DNA of 10,601 nt from Mesorhizobium sp. (lineage in GTDB: Bacteria > Pseudomonadota > Alphaproteobacteria > Rhizobiales > Rhizobiaceae), in assembly GCA_019509685.1 (NCBI GenBank), contig JAEKLU010000242.1, forward strand, positions 1 to 10,601, read 5' to 3'. Below are positions 1 to 5,024 of the stretch, one piece after another; positions within the stretch are counted from its first letter, which is position 1; every line of letters begins with the position of its first letter. The notes below the pieces were generated by a model. It saw only the letters and a list, made by a program, of their open reading frames with translations. It was not told where the DNA came from and ran no database searches. The translations under genes and the position numbers were made by a program.

Positions 1-153
1 ATCGATCGCCTTGGCTTTCAATTCCTCGATCAGCTCGCGGCGCAGCACACCAGTGCGCTCCACCTCGCGCTCATGCGGATAAAGCTCGTTCTCGACCAAG
101 GCGCGTGTTGTCTCGACGATGAGCTTTTGTTCTTCCGAAAGACCGAAATCCAT
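1..153 (-). CDS. Acyl-CoA dehydrogenase, N-terminal part (cut by the window edge)
   Basis: Only the first 51 codons are present. The protein begins MDFGLSEEQKLIVETTRALV, the usual opening of acyl-CoA dehydrogenases (an 'LSEEQ' helix followed by an E/R-rich amphipathic N-terminal domain). These are FAD flavoproteins that introduce or reduce an alpha-beta double bond in an acyl-CoA. The start lies 4 bases after the stop of the carnitine dehydrogenase gene. Its Shine-Dalgarno is the purine run GAAGAAGGG, which also encodes the last lysines of that upstream protein, so translation is probably coupled. From the operon, the likely substrate is gamma-butyrobetainyl-CoA or crotonobetainyl-CoA (CaiA/BbuB-like), which would feed carnitine degradation. 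That substrate is inferred from context; the 51 residues alone show only the superfamily. The catalytic glutamate and FAD-binding regions lie outside the window. Confidence 0.82.
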   Translation of the reverse strand, partial: MDFGLSEEQKLIVETTRALVENELYPHEREVERTGVLRRELIEELKAKAID

Positions 154-157
154 GGCC

Positions 158-1282
158 TCAGCCCTTCTTCTTGCCGCTCTTTTTCTTTGGCTTCTCGACC
201 TTGACAGCCTTCGCCGGCTTTGCCGCTTTCTTCGCCGGCTTGACAGCTTTTGCCTTGTCCGCAGCCTTGGCGGCCGGCTTCGCCGCCAGCTTGGCGAGCT
301 GCTTGGTGTAGTCCTTATGCAGCGCGCCGGCGCCCCAGCCCTTGCCCTTGTTCTGTTTCGACAGCGCATCCATGATCGCGACCAGATTGTCGTCGCGGAT
401 CCGCTCCAGCTCGCGGATCGACAGGCCATGCGCCTGCTCGTCCGACTGCGTTGCGATCAGGTCGACCAGCTCGTCGTTGAACTCCGGCACGTCCATCAGC
501 TTGGTCCACGGCCATTTCAGGCACGGCCCGAACTGCGCCATGAAGTGGCGCATGCCGGCTTCGCCGCCGGCGACGCGATAGACCTGGAACATGCCCATCT
601 GCGCCCAGCGCAGGCCGAAGGAATAGCGCATGATGTCGTCGAGTTCCTCGACGGTGCAGATGCCGTCCTTGACCAGCCACAGCGCCTCGCGCCAGGCGGC
701 TTCGAGCAGACGGTCGCCGACGAATGCCTCAATCTCCTTGCGCACCACCACCGGCTTCATGCCGATCGAGGCATAGAGCTCCTTGGCGACTTCGATGGCC
801 TCGGGAAAAGTCTGCTCGCCGCCGACGATCTCGACCAGCGGCAACAGATAAACCGGGTTGAACGGATGGCCGACGACCAACCGTTCGGGATGCTTCTTCA
901 TCGCCACCTGCATGTCGGTCGGCTTGATGCCGGAGGTGGACGAACCGACGATGGCGTTGGCGGGCGCATGCGCGTCGATCTCGGCCAGCACCCTGTGCTT
1001 GAGGTCGAGCCGCTCCGGCACGCTTTCCTGGATGAAGTCGGCGTCGGCCACCGCTTCGGCGATGGTCTTGGCGAAGGTCAGCTTGCCTTCCTTGGGCAGG
1101 CCGCCGGGCAGCATCTGCTTATAGGCGCGGCGCGCGCCCTTCATCACTTCCGAGACCTTGCGCGACGCTTCCGGATCGGGATCGAAGATCGACACATCGA
1201 TGCCGTTCAACAGCAGCCGCGCCACCCAGCCGGCGCCGATGACACCGCCGCCGATGGCGGCCGCCTTGTTGATGATGCTCAT
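158..1282 (-). CDS. lcdH: L-carnitine dehydrogenase with a basic Lys/Ala-rich C-terminal tail
   Basis: This 374-residue NAD-dependent dehydrogenase belongs to the 3-hydroxyacyl-CoA dehydrogenase fold. It most likely oxidises L-carnitine to 3-dehydrocarnitine in the cytoplasm. The Rossmann NAD site is at the N-terminus (GGGVIGAGWVARLL, residues 11-24) with the acidic strand end IFDPD at 32-36. SSTSG at 114-118 and GHPFNP at 138-143, with His139 as the expected catalytic base and Glu151 after it, match the family. The C-terminal helical domain (about 185-310) contains FVGDRL. The reading frame is open 65 codons further upstream, but the ATG at 1282 is preceded by GGAG at 7 bases and starts directly at the NAD-binding strand. 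That start lies 2 bases after the stop of the HD-domain gene. Odd feature: residues 328-374 hold about 18 lysines and 14 alanines, a histone H1-like tail unusual for this enzyme. No thioesterase domain is fused to it, unlike some rhizobial homologues. Assignment to carnitine rather than another 3-hydroxyacyl substrate rests on the BKACE and regulator neighbours. Confidence 0.88.
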   Translation of the reverse strand: MSIINKAAAIGGGVIGAGWVARLLLNGIDVSIFDPDPEASRKVSEVMKGARRAYKQMLPGGLPKEGKLTFAKTIAEAVADADFIQESVPERLDLKHRVLAEIDAHAPANAIVGSSTSGIKPTDMQVAMKKHPERLVVGHPFNPVYLLPLVEIVGGEQTFPEAIEVAKELYASIGMKPVVVRKEIEAFVGDRLLEAAWREALWLVKDGICTVEELDDIMRYSFGLRWAQMGMFQVYRVAGGEAGMRHFMAQFGPCLKWPWTKLMDVPEFNDELVDLIATQSDEQAHGLSIRELERIRDDNLVAIMDALSKQNKGKGWGAGALHKDYTKQLAKLAAKPAAKAADKAKAVKPAKKAAKPAKAVKVEKPKKKSGKKKG

Positions 1283-1284
1283 GG

Positions 1285-1908
1285 TCAGGCTCCGGTTCTT
1301 GTCTTGGCTGTTTCGGGATCGATGAGGGCCACGCGCTCGCCGGCGCGGATCACCGCCGGATCGTAGGCCTTGCGGGCGAAGACTTCGAGCACGAAGGGCC
1401 GGAAGAACTCGACCGGCATCGTCTCGTAGTCGGGATCGAAGCTCGACTGGTCCCAGCGTTCGCAGAACTGGTCGCAATCATCGAAATAGGCGTGGCCGGC
1501 AAAGCGGTCGCGCGCATGCCGGTTGCCGCCCAGATGATGCGCGTAGTAGAGCCGCTGGAAGTCGCCGTGCTTCTCCACCACCCAGGTGCATTGCTCGCGC
1601 ACGAAGGGCTTCAGGATCGAAGCGGCATATTCGTCGTGATTGTAAGGTGCATAGATGTCGCCGATGTCGTGCAGCAGCGCGCAGGCGATCCAATCGGTGT
1701 CGGCGCCGTCGCGCCAGGCGCGCGTTGCCGCCTGCAGGGAGTGGCCCAGCCTTGTAATCTTGTAGCCGGACAGGCCTTCGTCGAGCTGCACCAGCGCGTC
1801 GAGCAAGCGCTCGCCGGTCTTGGCGGCATAGTCGATCTCATGGGCGGTCAGGGACTCGTAGTCTTGCCTGTCGCCGTCCTTCATCGCGGTGAATTTTACG
1901 GTCGTCAT
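1285..1908 (-). CDS. HD-domain protein, PhnZ/TmpB-like putative diiron oxygenase
   Basis: This 207-residue soluble protein has one HD domain. Visible metal-ligand candidates are His56 (LGHSLQAATRA), His80-Asp81 (ALLHDIGD), His91 (YNHDEYAA), His114 (VVEKH) and Asp153 (ERWDQSSFD). Four histidines and two aspartates in this order, ending in an 'RWD' motif, match the mixed-valence diiron HD oxygenases (PhnZ, TmpB, myo-inositol oxygenase) better than simple HD phosphohydrolases. By hand alignment from memory, the PhnZ lid residues Tyr24 and Glu27 fall on Leu46 and Tyr49 here, and the phosphonate-contacting Lys108 falls on Gln118. A phosphonate substrate is therefore unlikely. The gene sits between the BKACE gene (10 bases) and carnitine dehydrogenase (2 bases), so it should act on carnitine or a related trimethylammonium compound; this is inferred. 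No strong ribosome binding site precedes the ATG, which suggests coupling to the BKACE gene. Databases would probably call it 'HD domain-containing protein'. Fold is confident, activity is not. Confidence 0.85.
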   Translation of the reverse strand: MTTVKFTAMKDGDRQDYESLTAHEIDYAAKTGERLLDALVQLDEGLSGYKITRLGHSLQAATRAWRDGADTDWIACALLHDIGDIYAPYNHDEYAASILKPFVREQCTWVVEKHGDFQRLYYAHHLGGNRHARDRFAGHAYFDDCDQFCERWDQSSFDPDYETMPVEFFRPFVLEVFARKAYDPAVIRAGERVALIDPETAKTRTGA

Positions 1909-1918
1909 GGTCTGCGCT

Positions 1919-2842
1919 TTACGCCGCGGTTGCGATCGGCGCCCGCTTGGTCAGGTTGAGCTTCTTGCGCACTTCCTCCGGCCCGAGGATCCGGGCGCCG
2001 AGATTGGTTACGATGTTTGCGGCGCGTTCGACCAGCTGGGCGTTGGTCGCCAGAACGCCCTTCTCGAGCCAGAGATTGTCCTCCAGGCCGACACGGACGT
2101 TGCCCCCGGCGAGCACCGCCGCGGCGGCATAGGCCATCTGGTTGCGGCCGATGGCGAAAGCCGACCAGTTCCAGGTCGACGGCACATTGTTGACCATCGC
2201 CATGAAGGTGTTGAGGTCGTCCGGCGCACCCCACGGCACGCCCATGCAGAGCTGCACCAGCGCGTCGGGGTTGAGCACCTTTTCCTCGACCAGCTGCTTG
2301 GCGAACCACAGATGTCCAGTATCGAAGGCCTCGATCTCCGGCTTGACGCCCAGCGCCGTCATCATGCCGCCCATGGCGCGCAGCATGCCGGGCGTGTTGG
2401 TCATGACATAGTCGGCCTCGTTGAAGTTCATCGTGCCGCAATCAAGCGTGCAGATCTCCGGCAGGCACTGGCGCACATGCTCCATGCGGTTGGTGGCGCC
2501 GCCCATGTCGGTGGCTTTTTCATTGAGCGGCAGCGGCGCCTCGGTCGAGCCGAACACCATGTCGCCGCCCATGCCGGCGGTGAGGTTCAGGATGACGTCG
2601 ACGTCTGCCGCGCGGATGCGCTCGGTCACTTCGCGGTAGAGATGGACGTCACGCCTCGGCTTGCCGGTCTCGGGATCGCGGACATGGCAGTGGACAATGG
2701 CGGCGCCGGCCTTGGCGGCATCGATCGCCGAATCGGCGATCTGCTTGGGCGAGCGCGGCACATGCGGCGAGCGGTCCTGCGTGCCGCCGGAGCCGGTGAC
2801 GGCACAGGTAATGAAAACCTCACGGTTCATCGCGAGCGGCAT
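1919..2842 (-). CDS. BKACE (DUF849) enzyme, probable 3-dehydrocarnitine:acetyl-CoA cleavage enzyme
   Basis: This 307-residue TIM-barrel enzyme belongs to the beta-keto acid cleavage family. With acetyl-CoA it would convert 3-dehydrocarnitine into betainyl-CoA and acetoacetate, the step after carnitine dehydrogenase. Family signatures: ITCAVTGSGG at 11-20; the zinc ligands in VHCHVRDPETG (His51 and His53); LNLTAGMGG at 86-93; and VGLEDNLWL, whose Glu254 corresponds to the third zinc ligand. The length is normal for the family. I chose the ATG at 2842 because GGGAGGAG lies 6 bases upstream; a longer frame begins 12 codons earlier but has no such site, and a second ATG follows at codon 5. It is the first gene of the operon, 10 bases before the HD-domain gene. 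Substrate choice within the family follows from the adjacent carnitine dehydrogenase and CdhR-like regulator. Other BKACE substrates (such as 3-keto-5-aminohexanoate) cannot be excluded from sequence alone. Confidence 0.88.
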   Translation of the reverse strand: MPLAMNREVFITCAVTGSGGTQDRSPHVPRSPKQIADSAIDAAKAGAAIVHCHVRDPETGKPRRDVHLYREVTERIRAADVDVILNLTAGMGGDMVFGSTEAPLPLNEKATDMGGATNRMEHVRQCLPEICTLDCGTMNFNEADYVMTNTPGMLRAMGGMMTALGVKPEIEAFDTGHLWFAKQLVEEKVLNPDALVQLCMGVPWGAPDDLNTFMAMVNNVPSTWNWSAFAIGRNQMAYAAAAVLAGGNVRVGLEDNLWLEKGVLATNAQLVERAANIVTNLGARILGPEEVRKKLNLTKRAPIATAA

Positions 2843-2921
2843 TAAACTCTCCTCCCAGTCGGAAACAGAGCACAACATCGCGCGACTTGCGAGGGACTGT
2901 TTTGCACTTTACGAAGGAGGT
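2843..2921. promoter_or_regulatory. Divergent control region of the carnitine operon and its regulator
   Basis: These 79 bases separate two divergently transcribed starts, so both promoters and the inducer-responsive operator should lie here or just inside the genes. An inverted pair, AAACAG at 2863-2868 and CTGTTT at 2897-2902, frames a perfect 8-base palindrome TCGCGCGA at 2878-2885. Such spaced half sites are what one expects for a dimeric AraC-family activator. Each end carries a strong Shine-Dalgarno, GGGAGGAG toward the minus gene and AAGGAGGT toward the plus gene. I could not find convincing -35/-10 pairs, consistent with activator-dependent promoters. The operator call is inference from symmetry and position. 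Confidence 0.4.
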
Positions 2922-3902
2922 ATGACTAAAAACGAAAAGCCGACAATCTTTCGCGTTGAGCACTCGCCGCTCAAGGTGACGCTGCTGGTGTTTTCCGGAG
3001 CATCCATCATGTGCGTGGCATGCACCGTCGATCCGCTGCGCGCCGCCAACCGCATCGCCGGCGAAACCCTGTTCGACTTCAAGCTGGTTTCGGTGACCGG
3101 CGAGGCGCCGGTCACGACATGCGGCCTGCCGGTGGCGGTCAGCGGCCGATTCGATGCCGCGGAACCAACCGATGTCCTGATCGTGGTCGCGGGCTTCGGC
3201 ACCCAAAACTATGCCACGTCGGCGCTGCTCGCCGGGCTGCGCCGCGCGGCGCGCTCGGCCCGAGCCTGCGGCGGCGTCGAGGCCGGCACCTGGCTGGTGG
3301 CGCGCGCCGGCCTGCTGGAAGGGCGCAGCGCCACCACCCACTGGGAGGACATGGAGGATTTCTCGTCGGCCTTTCCGGGCGTCGATGTACGCCCCGATCG
3401 ATACATCGTCGACGGGCCGGTCTTCACCACGGGCGGTGCGTCGCCGACCCTGGACCTGATGTTGCACCTGATCCGCACCCGGCTCGGCATGGCCGTGGCG
3501 CTCGATGTGGCAAGCGCATTCATCTATGATCAGTCGCGCGTGGCGACCGATGCGCAGCCGCTGGTTTCGCTTGGCCGGCTCGACGGCTACGATCCACGCC
3601 TGGCACAAGCCATCCGGCTGATGGAAGCGCATGTCGACCAGCCGCTGACCATAGAAGCCATAGCCAAGCGCGCCGGCGTGACGGCGCGCACCCTGGAAAG
3701 CATCTTTCGCAAGTCGATCGGCGAGACGCCGGGCGCCTATTATCTGAGACTGCGCCTGGGCGCGGCGCGCCGGCTGGTGGTCGACACGCGGGTGGCCATG
3801 GCGGATATTGCCGGGCGGACGGGGTTCTCGTCCGCCGCGGCGTTTTCCAGGGCATTTTCGAGGGCTTTCGGCGAAGCGCCGGTCAGGCTTCGCCGGGGTT
3901 AA
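2922..3902 (+). CDS. GlxA/CdhR-like AraC-family regulator of carnitine catabolism
   Basis: This 326-residue regulator has two parts. Residues 18-200 form a DJ-1/PfpI (class I glutamine amidotransferase-like) sensor domain, with DPLRAANRIAG at 37-47, DVLIVVAGFG at 84-93, GTWLVARAGLLEG at 122-134 and TTHWED at 138-143. Residues 240-326 form an AraC DNA-binding domain with two helix-turn-helix units, TIEAIAKRAGVTARTLES (243-260) and MADIAGRTGFSSAAAFSRAF (293-312). At the position of the DJ-1 nucleophilic cysteine the sequence reads VEAG, so it is a ligand-binding rather than catalytic version, as in CdhR/GbdR-type regulators. It is divergent from the carnitine operon and most likely activates it in response to carnitine or a derivative; this is inferred from family and position. 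The ATG at 2922 is chosen because the protein is then full length for the family, but AAGGAGGT abuts it almost without spacer, which is unusual. The frame is open upstream. The stop overlaps that of the convergent small gene. Confidence 0.87.
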   Translation: MTKNEKPTIFRVEHSPLKVTLLVFSGASIMCVACTVDPLRAANRIAGETLFDFKLVSVTGEAPVTTCGLPVAVSGRFDAAEPTDVLIVVAGFGTQNYATSALLAGLRRAARSARACGGVEAGTWLVARAGLLEGRSATTHWEDMEDFSSAFPGVDVRPDRYIVDGPVFTTGGASPTLDLMLHLIRTRLGMAVALDVASAFIYDQSRVATDAQPLVSLGRLDGYDPRLAQAIRLMEAHVDQPLTIEAIAKRAGVTARTLESIFRKSIGETPGAYYLRLRLGAARRLVVDTRVAMADIAGRTGFSSAAAFSRAFSRAFGEAPVRLRRG

Positions 3903-4087
3903 GCGGCATTCTTGTCCAACTGCGAGCGCATCTGTCGCGCCAGACGGATTTCAAAACGGTTGCTGACGGCGCGGTCCCATTGGGTTTTCACGTCGTCGGT
4001 TGGTCTCGGCAACGCCATCAGCCGATCGATGATCGATCCGGTCTCGCCGGATGAGAGCAGGGCGTCGATTTCGCGTTCGTGCTGCAT
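3899..4087 (-). CDS. Conserved-looking small protein of unknown function (62 residues)
   Basis: I do not recognise this protein. It is charged, has no signal peptide or membrane segment, and appears all-helical. It begins MQHEREIDALLSSGETGSII and ends in a basic helix, LARQMRSQLDKNAA. It contains a single tryptophan (TQWDRAV) and no cysteines. It is likely real because AAGGAGG lies 9 bases before the ATG and a good promoter lies about 40 bases upstream. Its stop codon overlaps that of the convergent regulator: the four bases TTAA at 3899-3902 supply both. It is transcribed alone and nothing nearby suggests a role. The shared stop means the two transcripts would form a short double-stranded 3' overlap unless terminated exactly there. 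Confidence 0.65.
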   Translation of the reverse strand: MQHEREIDALLSSGETGSIIDRLMALPRPTDDVKTQWDRAVSNRFEIRLARQMRSQLDKNAA

Positions 4088-4127
4088 ATCGGTTCGCCTC
4101 CTTCCTTTTCACCCGCCACAGGCCATC

Positions 4128-4157
4128 CTTATACGAGCTACGTGACGGCAGTTTGAA
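4128..4157 (-). promoter_or_regulatory. Probable sigma-70 promoter of the 62-residue gene
   Basis: On the minus strand TTCAAA (4157-4152) is followed after 18 bases by TATAAG (4133-4128). These match the -35 consensus at 4 of 6 and the -10 consensus at 5 of 6 positions. Transcription would begin near 4121, giving a leader of about 34 bases that contains the AAGGAGG site before the ATG at 4087. The geometry is good, but no experimental support exists here. Confidence 0.42.
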
Positions 4158-4250
4158 GGCAGGAGCGAGGTGATTGAGGGGCGGCGCGGGGCAAAGTTTT
4201 GTCCGCCAGGCGCAGTTTGTGGCAAGCGCGTTCCCGGCGGCGACCGGGGT

Positions 4251-4406
4251 CTAACCAGTCACGACTTCGAGTGGCTTGACGAACAGCACGGTGGTGAAGC
4301 CGCTGTCCCATTCGTCATCGGGATACCGGTCTTTCTCGACATAGCCGGTCGCGCGATAGACGCGTTGCGCGGGCAGGTTGAAGGTGTCTCCTTCATCTGC
4401 GGAGAG
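4251..4406 (-). pseudogene. Remnant: C-terminus of a GNAT-family N-acetyltransferase
   Basis: The minus-strand frame ending with TAG at 4251-4253 encodes about 50 residues typical of the end of a GNAT acetyltransferase: a DTFNLPAQRVYRATGYVEKD segment (acetyl-CoA-binding 'N..A...Y...GY' motif), then a strand with DSGFTTVLFVKPLEV before the stop. A functional GNAT protein needs roughly 140-170 residues, but this frame meets a TGA at 4437-4439. No frame on this strand between 4440 and 4694 continues the domain, and no start codon with a ribosome binding site precedes it. The gene has therefore lost its first two thirds, probably by the insertion or deletion that brought in the following operon. 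The family call rests on motif reading and the breakpoint near 4400-4440 is approximate. Confidence 0.6.
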
Positions 4407-4694
4407 CTGACTACCAGAGGCTGGCCCCGATAACTTTCAGCCACACCCGGCAGGCATCGGACCAGGACTTCCGGATTGGCCATGAGTCTAACGACTGGCC
4501 GGAAGCAACCGGATTATCTTCTATGGCAACAAATAGGGCGCGTGCGTGGTGCCGTTACTGGCGGTCATTCTTATGTTTTGTGGGGGCATTCAACTTCGTC
4601 GCCGCAGGGGAAGCGCTTCGTAGCCTGTTTCACAGACGGGGCCATATTTTCGTGATACTGGTACAGTCAGGAGAGCCTAGCGACGGAGCGGGCC

Positions 4695-5015
4695 ATGGAT
4701 GCCGCAGTGTTGAAAGCCGTTGGGCAAGTAGCCGGGATAGGCGGCCTTGCTTTGGGGGTCTTCCTTCTCCTTTTTCGTGAAATCATCCGCAAGAAGATTT
4801 TCCCGAAATTGCCGCCCGCCGAAGCCTATAGTCTTCTGAGACTGATCATTGTCGCGGTTTGGTCGGTGGCGATCGTCGGGATCGCAGCCTGGGTCTATTC
4901 AGGCCAGGGATTGGCGAAAACTGTATCGGCGGACGACGGCAGCATCGCTGTAGGCGGCGACATATCGGATGGATCGACGGTCACAAACAAGGGTAGCGAC
5001 GACACGAAGAAGTAG
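4695..5015 (+). CDS. Small membrane protein with two transmembrane segments, unknown function
   Basis: This 106-residue protein has two hydrophobic segments, about 11-27 (VAGIGGLALGVFLLLF) and 48-68 (LRLIIVAVWSVAIVGIAAWVY). The loop between them is strongly basic (REIIRKKIFPK), so the positive-inside rule puts the loop in the cytoplasm and both ends in the periplasm. The C-terminal tail, 75-106, is rich in Gly, Ser, Asp and Thr (GSIAVGGDISDGSTVTNKG) and has a beta-strand-like repeat pattern. I recognise the 'FREIIRKKIFPKL' type of sequence from uncharacterised bacterial membrane proteins but know no function. GGAG lies 6 bases before the ATG. The stop is 9 bases before the start of the secreted TPR gene, so the two form an operon. 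An exported tail beside an exported TPR protein suggests that they interact, which is inference. Confidence 0.8.
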   Translation: MDAAVLKAVGQVAGIGGLALGVFLLLFREIIRKKIFPKLPPAEAYSLLRLIIVAVWSVAIVGIAAWVYSGQGLAKTVSADDGSIAVGGDISDGSTVTNKGSDDTKK

Positions 5016-5024
5016 AGCATCGCC

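Larger units (their letters stand above)
4088..4694. other. Gene-poor 607-base stretch with a promoter and a GNAT remnant
   Basis: No complete gene is supported here. The left end holds the promoter and leader of the 62-residue gene. A minus-strand open frame from 4251 encodes the C-terminal piece of an acetyltransferase (separate entry). From about 4407 to 4694 I checked all frames and found only short frames without ribosome binding sites or recognisable motifs. A few short symmetries occur, such as CCAGAGGCTGG near 4413-4423. The right end carries the Shine-Dalgarno GGAG (4685-4688) of the next operon, and its promoter should lie within the last 100 bases; I could not place it with confidence. 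Confidence 0.6.

Noticed and set aside
119..1366. Long plus-strand open frame opposite the carnitine dehydrogenase gene
   Set aside because: It is antisense to a well-supported enzyme, its protein is Arg/Leu/His-rich without any domain, and it arises from high GC content.
1889..2845. Plus-strand frame of 318 codons opposite the BKACE gene
   Set aside because: The minus strand encodes intact zinc-site motifs and a strong ribosome binding site; the plus frame is a histidine-rich shadow.
2820..3632. Minus-strand frame of 270 codons across the regulator
   Set aside because: It overlaps the divergent promoter and the regulator, has no recognisable motifs and no ribosome binding site.
4170..4433. 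Plus-strand frame of 87 codons in the gene-poor stretch
   Set aside because: It lies opposite the GNAT remnant, and the meaningful protein signal is on the minus strand.
4407..4520. Possible insertion-sequence end or attachment site right of the GNAT remnant
   Set aside because: Only short, imperfect symmetries are present and I found no matching inverted or direct repeat at the far side of the operon by eye.
4523..4780. Plus-strand frame of 85 codons before the two-TM gene
   Set aside because: It overlaps the better-supported two-TM gene in another frame, has no ribosome binding site, and its sequence lacks domain character.
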